24,648 nucleotides of DNA from the NCBI GenBank assembly GCA_002346645.1, contig DEAD01000018.1, positions 8,000 to 32,647 of the forward strand, read 5' to 3'. Shown piece after piece: positions 15,840 to 23,503 of this stretch. The notes beneath the pieces were generated by a model. It was not told the origin of the DNA and did not search any database. It saw only the letters and a list, made by a program, of their open reading frames with translations. Source of the stretch: Dehalococcoidia bacterium UBA2991. Its GTDB lineage: Bacteria > Chloroflexota > Dehalococcoidia > Tepidiformales > Tepidiformaceae. The position numbers and the translations under genes were made by a program. Within the stretch, counting starts at the first letter, position 1, and every line of letters begins with the position of its first letter.

Positions 15840-16349
15840 CTACTCTTCCCGCATGTGACCATTGGAACGGGGGCAAACGTGCCCATCGGGGTCCATGGGA
15901 GCACCGCAGAAGGGGCATGGCTGACGCCCAGCAGCAAGTACCTGCGGTATCTGTTCAAGTAGACGACCAGCAGTATCGAAATCGAACTCCAGGGAAATTA
16001 CCTCGCCATCAGACTCATTAGCACCTTCTGCACCAACGATAACGATGCGACGTGTCTCTTCGTTCAGACCAAGCGAGAGCCGTCCAGCACGAATATCCAG
16101 TTCATGGTTGGCCTGAAGGGGAAAGACGGGATCAGGCTCTGCAATATTCGACGGACCAGAATCAACACCAGCCTGCTCAAGTGTGGCCTCAATAGCCTCA
16201 CTTATGGCGGAAAGCTGTTCCTTTTCTAGCCAAACAAAGGCGTATGCCCCGCCCTGACTGATCGCGCGAAGACGGAAGCGGCGCTGGCCTGGCTGGCCTA
16301 CGGCATCGGCAGAAAGGTGCTGCACTGGACCAAACTCAGTCAAGGACAT
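15840..16349 (-). CDS. DUF3090 family protein with C-terminal zinc-ribbon-like motif
   Basis: A 169-residue DUF3090 protein. Typical features are the N-terminal LTEFGPVQHLSADAVGQPG, the central RFRLRAISQGGAYAFVWLEKEQL, and the C-terminal CPFCGAPMDPDGHVCPRSNGH, in which C-x2-C and a later C plus His probably bind zinc. The family is confined mainly to Actinobacteria and Chloroflexota and often sits next to a histidine phosphatase and a SCO1664-type kinase-like gene; its function is unknown. Here a histidine phosphatase lies about 10 kb away rather than adjacent. ATG 16349 is preceded by AGGGGCG, and TAGGAT lies 9 nt upstream, so initiation could be with a very short leader. It diverges from the aminopeptidase gene. 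Confidence 0.92.
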   Translation of the reverse strand: MSLTEFGPVQHLSADAVGQPGQRRFRLRAISQGGAYAFVWLEKEQLSAISEAIEATLEQAGVDSGPSNIAEPDPVFPLQANHELDIRAGRLSLGLNEETRRIVIVGAEGANESDGEVISLEFDFDTAGRLLEQIPQVLAAGRQPCPFCGAPMDPDGHVCPRSNGHMREE

Positions 16350-16403
16350 CGCCCCTGAATCCTACGCGAGCCCATGTAAAACGCGCTTCCCCGCACTAGG
16401 AAA

Positions 16404-16426
16404 GGAATCCCATTAAGGGCAATTCC
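16404..16426. repeat. Imperfect inverted repeat in the DUF3090/pepP divergent spacer
   Basis: GGAATCCC, a 5-nt loop (ATTAA), then GGGCAATTCC: eight base pairs with a 2-nt bulge on the right arm. It lies in the 166-nt spacer between divergent genes, so it could be an operator serving either direction. There is no U-tract to suggest a terminator. Confidence 0.35.
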
Positions 16427-16503
16427 CCATTTAAAGGTTTCCTGCAGGCCCTGTTTATTGCCTGAAAGGCCCACACCCTCGGCAGAAAGTGGAGAGAGAT
16501 CGC

Positions 16504-16509
16504 TACACT
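16504..16509 (+). promoter_or_regulatory. Putative -10 element for leaderless pepP transcript
   Basis: TACACT followed by six nt (GCAGGT) and the ATG at 16516. The hexamer matches TANNNT at exactly the spacing expected if transcription starts on the A of the start codon. The nearest purine-rich stretch (GGAGAGAG, 16491-16498) is too far upstream for a ribosome site. Confidence 0.45.
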
Positions 16510-16515
16510 GCAGGT

Positions 16516-17913
16516 ATGAAAGAGGGTAACCCTGCCGCGCTTCTCGCCGCACGACGAGAACGTGCCATAGCTGGCTGGAATCTTGATCGAGGGGTGGTCC
16601 TGATTCCAGCAGGTCTGCTGCTGCCTATTTCAGGCACAGACCAATTCCACGAATACCATGCTCACCCAGAACATCGATACCTAGCGGGCATAGGCCAACC
16701 GGGAGGGGTTCTCGCGTTCGACACGGAGGAAGGCTGGAACCTTTTCGTCCCGCAGCCCGAAGCCGCAGAACGAGTTTGGACCGGCGAGGGACCGTCTCTT
16801 GCAGAGATACAAGAGGTGGCTGGCCTGCAATGCGTTCGACCTACCTCAGAGCTTGGCGATTGGTTGGAAAAAAGGAGGGGCGAGCCGGTAACTGTCATCG
16901 GCAACGAAGACATCACAGAGCGGGGAAACGAGTATGGCATTGAATCCTGGACAAGCTTGGAATCCCCTACAGACGACGGGGAAAGCCAGCGACTTAGAGC
17001 AGTTGTAGCAGAACTCCGGCGAGCGAAGGACACCCACGAGCTCGCATTGATGCGAAAAGCAGCAGACGCAACACACCGTGGGCATATGGCAGGTCTGCGT
17101 AAGGCCTGCGCAGGAATCTCCGAACGGGCTCTGCAGATTGAAATCGAAGTGGAGTTCTTCCGAGCAGGGGCAGAGCGTACGGCTTATGAATCCATTGTTG
17201 GAGGGGGGCCAAACGCAGCTACATTGCATTTTTCCCCAACCAAACGCCAGTTCCACCAGGGTGAGCTGATTCTGGTTGACGCAGGAGCAGAAGTGGGGGG
17301 CTACGCCAGCGACGTGACACGTACCTATCCAGTGGGCAATAGATACGAAGGCATGCAGCGTGACCTGTACTCTCTTGTGTTGGCAACACAGGAACGAGCC
17401 ATAGCAAGGTCGAAGCCAGGAGCGGAGTATAAGGACCTACACCTAGCGGCAAGTCTTGAAATCGCGCAAGGGCTCTCGGACATTGGGCTCCTGCGAGGAA
17501 ATGCAGCATCGCTGCTGGAGCAGGATGCACAGGCCCTCTTCTTCCCCCACGGCCTGGGCCACATGCTTGGCCTTGCAACACACGATGCAGGTGGCTGCCT
17601 TGAGGGTCGCGAATCGAGCGAGCTTCCTACGTTGCGTTATTTGAGAGCCGACCTTCCCCTGCAGCCGGGATACGTTGTAACAATTGAACCAGGTATCTAC
17701 TTCATTCGGGCGTTGCTTGAGGATCCGAACCTAAGAAAACGCTATCGCGACGAAGTTGCATGGGAGAGGGTCGATAAACTGCTGGACTTCGGCGGTATTC
17801 GCATAGAGGACGATGTACTCGTGACGGAGGAGGGACCGGAAGTGCTTTCATCCCAAACCCCAAAGTCCTTGGAAGCCATCGAACTGCTTCGCACAGAGGC
17901 CCTTGCTGGATGA
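16516..17913 (+). CDS. pepP: Xaa-Pro aminopeptidase (M24B, AMP_N domain)
   Basis: A 465-residue metallo-aminopeptidase that removes N-terminal residues preceding proline. An AMP_N-type N-terminal domain is present (FHEYHAHPEHRYLAGIGQPG, matching the Phe-x-Asp-Tyr-Leu-Thr-Gly pattern of PepP), then the pita-bread catalytic domain. The five metal ligands are visible: Asp in LVDAGAEVGG, Asp in ASDVTRTYP, His in PHGLGHMLGL, Glu in TIEPGIYF and Glu in GIRIEDDVLV. The length fits PepP (about 440-470). The frame extends to a GTG at 16489, but ATG 16516 fits the family N-terminus and the leaderless promoter spacing. Its stop overlaps the S9 peptidase start as ATGA, so the two peptidases are translationally coupled. 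No signal peptide is seen, so it is cytoplasmic. Confidence 0.94.
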   Translation: MKEGNPAALLAARRERAIAGWNLDRGVVLIPAGLLLPISGTDQFHEYHAHPEHRYLAGIGQPGGVLAFDTEEGWNLFVPQPEAAERVWTGEGPSLAEIQEVAGLQCVRPTSELGDWLEKRRGEPVTVIGNEDITERGNEYGIESWTSLESPTDDGESQRLRAVVAELRRAKDTHELALMRKAADATHRGHMAGLRKACAGISERALQIEIEVEFFRAGAERTAYESIVGGGPNAATLHFSPTKRQFHQGELILVDAGAEVGGYASDVTRTYPVGNRYEGMQRDLYSLVLATQERAIARSKPGAEYKDLHLAASLEIAQGLSDIGLLRGNAASLLEQDAQALFFPHGLGHMLGLATHDAGGCLEGRESSELPTLRYLRADLPLQPGYVVTIEPGIYFIRALLEDPNLRKRYRDEVAWERVDKLLDFGGIRIEDDVLVTEEGPEVLSSQTPKSLEAIELLRTEALAG

Positions 17914-20036
17914 CCGCCCCTTTCTCACAGATCTCCATCGAGCAGATCGCCCGGTATCCCCGACCAGGAATGAGCGGGCCAATACGCTGGTCATTCACAC
18001 CAGATGGGAAAGGAATCGTCTACCTCGCAAGCGAGGGGAATGGACTTGTGCGAAGTCTATGGCTCTATGACATCACCAGTGCAGAGCAGCGCGCACTTGC
18101 GGGACCAACAGCTAAAACAGGGGAGCTATCTAGAGAAGAGGAACTGCGCCGCGAACGAACTCGGACGAGAGATGTGGGAGTGACGGACTACCACTTTGCT
18201 CCCAAAGCTGCAGAAAAAACCATTCTTATCCCAGGTAGCGAAGGCCCACGACTAATCGAGGGAGACCGGGATCCAGTGCTGATTAGAGGAGCGGAGGGCG
18301 CAATAACACCTCGGCTGAGTGACGACGGGACCTCACTGGCGTTCGTACGCAAAGGGAACCTGTTTGCATTACCGAGAGAAGGCGGAGAGCCCAGGCAGCT
18401 CACCTCGGGGGCAGAGGACGGTCTTACCACCGGGCTAGCCGACTTTGTCGCACAAGAAGAGTTCGGACAACCGAATGGGTTCTGGTGGTCACCCGACGCA
18501 TCACGCATCGCTTTCGTAGAGGTCGATGCCCGACACATTCCGGACTATCCAATCATCCACCAGGGACGAGATGCTCTCGAGACAGAGCACCACCGCTACC
18601 CGTTTTCCGGAGCACCGAATGCCAATGTTCGACTGGGGGTAGTTAAGGCCGAAGGGGGCGAGCCTCAATGGATGGACCTTGGAGAAGAGGAAGACATCTA
18701 CCTGCCCCGTGTAGCTTGGAGGCCAGACGGGGTCCTAGCGGGACTGGTCTTGAATCGAAAACAGACAGAGCTTCGCCTTCATCTCTTCGACCCAGACACA
18801 GGTCAAATTCTGCGTAGCTTGGAAGATCGAACCGAACCATGGATAAACCTTGGCGACTTTCGTTTCCTGGAATCTGGAGAGCTAATCTGGTCAAGCGAGC
18901 GCAGCGGGTTTCGCCACCTCTATTTGTACGACGCAAATCTATCGGAATTGCGACAACTGACGGAAGGAGAGTGGGTTGTAACAAGTGTCGTGAAAGTAGA
19001 CGAGGAGAACAGAGCCGTCTTCTTCACAGGAACCCGCGAGGGAGCAGTTGAGAGGCACCTTTACCGGGTGGGGTTAGACGGAGGAGAGGTGGAGCGCCTC
19101 ACGATAGCGACAGGAGTTCACAATTGCATGGTTTCTCCAGACGGGAGCATGTTCATCGATACCTTCTCCTCACGTCACCAAGCACCTGTGCGAACCCTTA
19201 GGCGTACCTCAGACAACGAGGTAATCGCAACGCTATTTGAAGAGCGCGACATGACCGCAAAGGAGCAGGGACTACGTCCCCCAGAAATCCGAGTTTTATC
19301 AGCAGCAGACGGTACCCCCTTATTTGCCGCCCTGTATCGGCCCTCAGGAAAGGGGCCTCACCCTCTCGTTGTATCGGTGTACGGGGGGCCCCATGCTCAA
19401 CGGGTAATCGATGACTGGACACTGACTGTTGACCTTCGCGCCCAGTATCTAGCGCAAGCTGGATTTGCCGTTCTGGCTGTTGACAACCGTGGAAGCGCAA
19501 ACCGCGGACTTGCCTTCGAGGCGCACCTCCACCGCCGCATGGGAACAATCGAGATAGAGGACCAAGTAGCAGCAGTTGAGCAGCTAGCCGCAGAAGGGCT
19601 GATCGACAGGAAACGGGTCGGCATATATGGATGGAGCTATGGGGGCTACATGACATGCATGTCGCTGATGCGAGCACCAGACTTGTTCCGTGTGGGAGTT
19701 GCCGGCGCACCAGTAATCGACTGGGACGGGTACGACACTGGATACACAGAAAGGTACATGTCGACACCCCAAAACAACCCCCAGGGGTACCAGGAAGGCG
19801 CAGTAACGGCACACGTGAACGGGCTGGTGGGAAAACTATTGATTGTGCATGGAATGGTCGATGAGAATGTGCACTTCCGACATACAGCTCGACTGATCAC
19901 AGCCCTCACAGCAGCACAGAAGCCATATGACCTTCAAATATTCCCAGAGGAACGCCATATGCCGCGCGACTCAGCAGGCCTGGAATACATGGAGCGACGG
20001 CTGGTGGCCTACCTTAAGGAACACCTATCAGCGTAG
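17910..20036 (+). CDS. S9 family peptidase, dipeptidyl-peptidase IV-like
   Basis: A 708-residue serine peptidase of the prolyl-oligopeptidase clan. The N-terminal two-thirds is a beta-propeller with DPP-IV features: ADFVAQEEFGQPNGFWWSPD contains the double-Glu pair (Glu183-Glu184) that anchors the free N-terminus of substrates. The C-terminal alpha/beta-hydrolase domain holds Ser576 in GWSYGG, Asp651 in HGMVDENVH and His683 in PEERHMP, a complete triad. It should release X-Pro or X-Ala dipeptides. No signal peptide or membrane anchor is present, unlike many periplasmic DPP-IV homologues, suggesting cytoplasmic action on imported peptides. It starts in an ATGA overlap with pepP; together the two would degrade proline-containing peptides from the N-terminus. 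Confidence 0.93.
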   Translation: MTAPFSQISIEQIARYPRPGMSGPIRWSFTPDGKGIVYLASEGNGLVRSLWLYDITSAEQRALAGPTAKTGELSREEELRRERTRTRDVGVTDYHFAPKAAEKTILIPGSEGPRLIEGDRDPVLIRGAEGAITPRLSDDGTSLAFVRKGNLFALPREGGEPRQLTSGAEDGLTTGLADFVAQEEFGQPNGFWWSPDASRIAFVEVDARHIPDYPIIHQGRDALETEHHRYPFSGAPNANVRLGVVKAEGGEPQWMDLGEEEDIYLPRVAWRPDGVLAGLVLNRKQTELRLHLFDPDTGQILRSLEDRTEPWINLGDFRFLESGELIWSSERSGFRHLYLYDANLSELRQLTEGEWVVTSVVKVDEENRAVFFTGTREGAVERHLYRVGLDGGEVERLTIATGVHNCMVSPDGSMFIDTFSSRHQAPVRTLRRTSDNEVIATLFEERDMTAKEQGLRPPEIRVLSAADGTPLFAALYRPSGKGPHPLVVSVYGGPHAQRVIDDWTLTVDLRAQYLAQAGFAVLAVDNRGSANRGLAFEAHLHRRMGTIEIEDQVAAVEQLAAEGLIDRKRVGIYGWSYGGYMTCMSLMRAPDLFRVGVAGAPVIDWDGYDTGYTERYMSTPQNNPQGYQEGAVTAHVNGLVGKLLIVHGMVDENVHFRHTARLITALTAAQKPYDLQIFPEERHMPRDSAGLEYMERRLVAYLKEHLSA

Positions 20037-20092
20037 CGAAGGCAAAAGGGCTCCCCTATCCTTTTTAGAAGCAGGAAGACAAGGAGAGCGCT

Positions 20093-20926
20093 ATGTCTTA
20101 TGCCCGACCTGAGCTGCTCGCTGAGCCCCAATGGCTCGAGGAACATACCGACGACTCGCAAGTCCGAATCATCGACTGCGCGACACTAGAGGCATACCGG
20201 CGCGCCCATATCCCGGGAGCAGTGCACCTACCTGTGCACTACTACATTAAAGAACAGGGAGACCGGGAGGGCGGGGCTGGCATGTTCGTAATGCCACCAG
20301 ACGAATTCGCCACCCTGATGAGCAGCCTGGGTGTGGACGCCGACACCACGGTCGTCACTTACGACGACAACAATTCACTCGTTGCAGCAAGGCTGTGGTG
20401 GGTACTGAATTATTACGGTCACTCGAAGGTGAAAGTGCTGAACGGCGGTTGGCATCGGTGGCTAACAGAGGAGCACCCGGTAACGTTCCACGCAACACGG
20501 CCCGAAGAACGCACGTTCACGTCAAACACAGTTTCCACATTACATGCCAGTGCGGAAGACCTTCTAGCAGTACATGACTCTCCAACATGCACAGTTCTCG
20601 ACGTTCGCAGCGACGGCGAGTGGGAGGGTTCGAATTGGAGAGGGAACAAGCGGGGGGGACACGTACCCGGAGCTCATCACTTGGAATGGACAAGCCTTAT
20701 CGAGCGCAAAGACACTCGCCGTTTCCTGCCCTCTGAAAACATGAAGTCATTACTGGAAAAGGCAGGGGTGCTACCGGAAGCCCAAACAATCACATACTGC
20801 CAAGGGGGTATTCGGGCAGCACACACGGCCTTCGTTCTAACGCTGCTCGGTTTTGAGGATGTGCGCGTCTACGATGGCTCGATGTACGAATGGGCAAACC
20901 GAGAGGACACCCCACTGATCACATAG
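20093..20926 (+). CDS. sseA: Tandem-domain rhodanese / thiosulfate or mercaptopyruvate sulfurtransferase
   Basis: A 277-residue sulfurtransferase with two rhodanese domains. The N-terminal domain is non-catalytic: VVTYDDNNSLVAARLWW has Asp91 where the active cysteine would be. The C-terminal domain has Cys236 in TITYCQGGIRAAHTAF, which forms a persulfide. The classical loops are CRKGVT (thiosulfate) and CGSGVT (mercaptopyruvate); CQGGIR is neither, so the sulfur donor is not settled. AAGGAGAG lies 5 nt before ATG 20093. It follows the S9 gene after 56 nt and is convergent with the zinc-finger protein gene, with 14 nt between their ends. Length (about 280) is typical. Confidence 0.92.
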   Translation: MSYARPELLAEPQWLEEHTDDSQVRIIDCATLEAYRRAHIPGAVHLPVHYYIKEQGDREGGAGMFVMPPDEFATLMSSLGVDADTTVVTYDDNNSLVAARLWWVLNYYGHSKVKVLNGGWHRWLTEEHPVTFHATRPEERTFTSNTVSTLHASAEDLLAVHDSPTCTVLDVRSDGEWEGSNWRGNKRGGHVPGAHHLEWTSLIERKDTRRFLPSENMKSLLEKAGVLPEAQTITYCQGGIRAAHTAFVLTLLGFEDVRVYDGSMYEWANREDTPLIT

Positions 20927-20940
20927 CCTGCTAGGTGCAG

Positions 20941-21180
20941 TTAAATCGCAGCAGTTTCCGGTTCGGAAGTTTCCCCCTCGACAGAACTTGGGACTTGAGC
21001 GTGAAGCAGTGCTTCAAGGGTGAACCCAAGGTCCGCTGCCTCGCAGAGATGGCTGCAGTAAGTCATCTTGAGAGAATCACTAGAGGAGCGGCGCCAGTCG
21101 TAGCGGAGACTGCACCGCACGCACGTTTTGATGTGCTCCAGATTCATTCCTTCACTTCCCGGACCAATTGCACCACTCAT
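20941..21180 (-). CDS. Small zinc-finger-like protein (79 aa)
   Basis: A 79-residue protein with a C-x2-C (Cys20, Cys23), an 18-residue spacer, and a C-x3-C (Cys42, Cys46) in the context HIKTCVRCSLRYDW then MTYCSHLCEAADLG. The second half resembles the FCS/YacG type of treble-clef finger (Y/F-C-S-x2-C-x3-D-L-G). The C-terminal tail is acidic and disordered-looking. ATG 21180 is preceded by AGAGGT at 7 nt, so I use it rather than the open frame to 21432, which would overlap the neighbour. It follows the Trx-fusion gene on the same strand after 82 nt, so they may be co-transcribed. No specific family is recognised; zinc binding is inference from the four cysteines. Confidence 0.7.
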   Translation of the reverse strand: MSGAIGPGSEGMNLEHIKTCVRCSLRYDWRRSSSDSLKMTYCSHLCEAADLGFTLEALLHAQVPSSVEGETSEPETAAI

Positions 21181-21262
21181 AGCAGTACCTCTCTGGAGCC
21201 ACTCTCCGCAGCCTTGAGATCCAGCGTAGGCCCCAGTACCCGAAGACGCTAGCTTCACCACA

Positions 21263-22831
21263 TCAGGGAATATTTTCGATTTTGCGACTAACGGGAGCAC
21301 TGGCCCATCCACCAAGGACTGCCGAGAACTTCCCAGCTTCACTGCCGGCCACAACCATATGGATAAACTCCGGACCCTGGAATTTCGAATACATTTTGCT
21401 GAGCTGCTCCTCAGTCGGACCAGCAGAACCAAACTGGGAGGGTTCTATTCCACCAGCATCAGGAGTGGCGAGACGGTCACGAAGAGGCATGTTCGTGACC
21501 TCGAGGATATATTCACGAACCTGCTTTTTACTCCAACGATCACGCCAAATTGTGTCAGCATGCTCGGGGCAAACAACAAACAGGACATGACCCGTAGGAG
21601 TGCGAGGGTGACCAACCGCAGCCATTGTGAGACCAAGGCTTCCGGTAAGAGCCCGAGCCGTACGAGCAGTCTGGTCCACCATAAGCTGAGGCCCACTAGT
21701 AGCAGGGAAGACAGTTACCACACTATCGTCGGGTTCAAAGCCCTTTTCCACATGCATTGGCTCCCAAGGACTGCGCTCCTCCCACTCGGCAAAGGAAAGC
21801 GTGTACTTCATAGGAGTGCCCAATGTGGAACGCTCAGTACCCCCTGGCTTTGCGCCACCAACGTTACGCATGACAAGCCTGAGAGCCCGTCCAATAGATG
21901 CGTTGGCACGGTTCCCCTGGCCTAGCGCACCAAGCCGCATATTCATTCCAATGTGATGTCGGATAGGCCCGTTGACAACAACAGCAGGGGCTGCCCCCAT
22001 AGTAGTAGCCCAAACACCGTGAGCGTTGAACTCCTCACTAACGCAAGCCTCAACAGCAGTAATGACTACGGGAAGATACTCAGGCCTACAGCCAGCCATC
22101 ACGGCATTAATTGCAACCTTCTCCACGGTCGCAGGGGCCATATTAGGGGGAATGACAGCAACCAGGTCCTGAGCGTCACGACCAGTTCCTTCGAGCATAC
22201 GCATGACACGCTCAGGTGTTGGGGGCACAACAGGGAGGCCATCGGTGAGACCTTGATCAAAGAGGAACTCATGCAGATCGTCTCCAGTACCGACATCGAT
22301 GCGCCGAGCCCGCAAGGGGCTTCCCTCTGCCTCCGCAGCAAGACGCTCAGCAATGCCTGGTTCGACGGAACGGGAACCGCAACCAGGAAGAGATTCAGGA
22401 TAGTCATCCCAGTTAAAAGCGGGAGTTCCCACCCCAGCAATACCAGCAAGTTCAGCGAAAAGAGCCTTCCAATCACCAGCCCCGAAGCCGATGAAACGCC
22501 TCCGTTCATCTCCATCAGGACCGGCAAAAATAAGAGTGGGAACGGTATCAAGATCGTAGGCGTATGAAACTTGAAGAGCGCTGTCATCCAGCATCGGTGC
22601 AGTGAGAGCGTGTCGCTCGACCAGGACTGCGTTTCCCTCAGCCTCTTGCCCAATAACTAGCACATCGACAGCCTCTCCAAAGACCTCGTGAGCAACCTGG
22701 ACTAGCGGCAGGGAGAGATCACAAGTGGGGCAATCCTCCTTCACAAAGGCCAGCAGAGAGGGGCGACCCGAAGGAAAGGCACGCGCTGCTCCAAGATGAT
22801 CAGTGAGAGTGAAGGATGGCAGCTGCAACAT
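21263..22831 (-). CDS. Thioredoxin-fold fusion protein with TDGLPVVPPT domain, function unknown
   Basis: A 522-residue protein in two parts. Residues 1-140 form a thioredoxin/TlpA-like module with C-P-T-C at 34-37 and a cis-proline position in LDTVPTLIF (Pro98). A linker carries PGCGSRSVEPG (Cys151). The remaining ~350 residues contain TDGLPVVPPTPERV at 196-209, then VIPPNMAPATVEKVAINAVM and GAAPAVVVNGPIRHHIGMN. I recall similar proteins being encoded near UGSC-type (seleno)proteins, but no UGSC gene is seen here; the Cys-Gly-Ser-Arg motif is only UGSC-like. The role is unknown; a redox enzyme or thiol-cofactor-dependent enzyme is plausible. ATG 22831 is chosen because it begins just before the Trx core; ATG 22861 and an extension to 22906 are possible. 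No strong ribosome site is seen. Confidence 0.82.
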   Translation of the reverse strand: MLQLPSFTLTDHLGAARAFPSGRPSLLAFVKEDCPTCDLSLPLVQVAHEVFGEAVDVLVIGQEAEGNAVLVERHALTAPMLDDSALQVSYAYDLDTVPTLIFAGPDGDERRRFIGFGAGDWKALFAELAGIAGVGTPAFNWDDYPESLPGCGSRSVEPGIAERLAAEAEGSPLRARRIDVGTGDDLHEFLFDQGLTDGLPVVPPTPERVMRMLEGTGRDAQDLVAVIPPNMAPATVEKVAINAVMAGCRPEYLPVVITAVEACVSEEFNAHGVWATTMGAAPAVVVNGPIRHHIGMNMRLGALGQGNRANASIGRALRLVMRNVGGAKPGGTERSTLGTPMKYTLSFAEWEERSPWEPMHVEKGFEPDDSVVTVFPATSGPQLMVDQTARTARALTGSLGLTMAAVGHPRTPTGHVLFVVCPEHADTIWRDRWSKKQVREYILEVTNMPLRDRLATPDAGGIEPSQFGSAGPTEEQLSKMYSKFQGPEFIHMVVAGSEAGKFSAVLGGWASAPVSRKIENIP

Positions 22832-22861
22832 GAACCCCCATTTTGGGCATGCAGTTGTCAT

Positions 22862-22898
22862 TGTAGGGGGGTGCTTGCTCCCTGACCTACCCCCTACA
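22862..22898. repeat. Inverted repeat TGTAGGGGG ... CCCCCTACA
   Basis: Left arm 22862-22870 and right arm 22890-22898 are perfect 9-bp complements separated by 19 nt; with a one-G bulge a further T-A pair forms inside. It lies just upstream of the Trx-fusion gene start (minus strand), overlapping its possible longer N-termini and a TACAAT hexamer at 22860-22865. It may be a regulator binding site or a leader hairpin. No poly-U follows, so it is not a typical terminator. Confidence 0.5.
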
Positions 22899-22952
22899 TG
22901 CGACACTGATCACCGACTTCTGATTGTCCAGCAGCTGAATTTTTGTTCTGTA

Positions 22953-22995
22953 TAGCTTGGCGGCCCTAGCCATTACGAATAACTAATCCAAGCTA
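22953..22995. repeat. Inverted repeat TAGCTTGG ... CCAAGCTA
   Basis: Perfect 8-bp arms at 22953-22960 and 22988-22995 separated by 27 nt. It sits midway in the spacer between the divergent Trx-fusion gene (minus) and PPOX gene (plus), next to the first inverted repeat. The spacing suits a pair of half-sites for a DNA-binding dimer. The same octamer occurs again just upstream of ftsB at 5719-5726, which may be coincidence. Confidence 0.4.
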
Positions 22996-23070
22996 CCGTC
23001 CGGGGGTGCTTTATATGAGTACTCGCAACAGTAGGATATGCCGACAACCAAGGCCTTAAGAGAGGGAAGA

Positions 23071-23478
23071 ATGATCGGAACAGAGGCATTTGACCAGTTC
23101 GTTAGTGAGAACCGTTGGGCGGTGATCACAACAATCCGAAAGAGCGGGCAGCCCAGCAGCTCAGTGGTCGCATATGCCCGTGATAACGACACACTCGTTG
23201 TCAGTACGACCGCGCCAACTTTAAAGGTGCGCACGCTGGAAAACGACCCGAGAGTCACTATCACCGTGTTCAATGACGCAGCGCCCTTCAACTTCGTAAC
23301 TATCGAGGGGCATGTAGAAATTGAGCGAGAAAACCTAGAGTCCGCCACTCACCTGGTTTTTGAAAACATCCAAGGTTCGGGCTTCTCCGAACCGGAAGAC
23401 CTACCCACATGGCTAAAGACCCAACAGCGTGTAATCCTGAGAATCCACGCAAAACGGGTTTCAGGCGTTATCCGGTAG
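23071..23478 (+). CDS. PPOX-class (F420/FMN-dependent) flavoprotein
   Basis: A 135-residue split-barrel protein of the pyridoxamine-phosphate-oxidase-like superfamily, close to the TIGR03618-type F420-dependent group. The pattern is ENRWAVITTIRKSGQPSSSVV, then TLVVSTTAPTLKVRTLENDP, then RVTITVFN and the FVTIEGHVEI strand, all in the usual order and length. These proteins bind FMN or F420 and reduce quinones, biliverdin or other acceptors; the substrate is unknown here. I start at ATG 23071, preceded by GAGAGGGAAGA; an upstream in-frame ATG at 23038 would add 11 residues that are not typical of the family. It is followed 25 nt later by bcp. Confidence 0.82.
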   Translation: MIGTEAFDQFVSENRWAVITTIRKSGQPSSSVVAYARDNDTLVVSTTAPTLKVRTLENDPRVTITVFNDAAPFNFVTIEGHVEIERENLESATHLVFENIQGSGFSEPEDLPTWLKTQQRVILRIHAKRVSGVIR

Positions 23479-23503
23479 TTGTAGGAACCTTCAGGAGGGC
23501 ACC

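Noticed and set aside
20935..21252. 105-codon plus-strand frame after the rhodanese gene
   Set aside because: It is antisense to the four-cysteine small protein, which has a better start signal and a coherent motif.
22361..22382. Possible selenocysteine site at the Cys-Gly-Ser motif of the Trx-fusion protein
   Set aside because: The codon is an ordinary cysteine codon, not TGA, and no in-frame TGA interrupts the gene.
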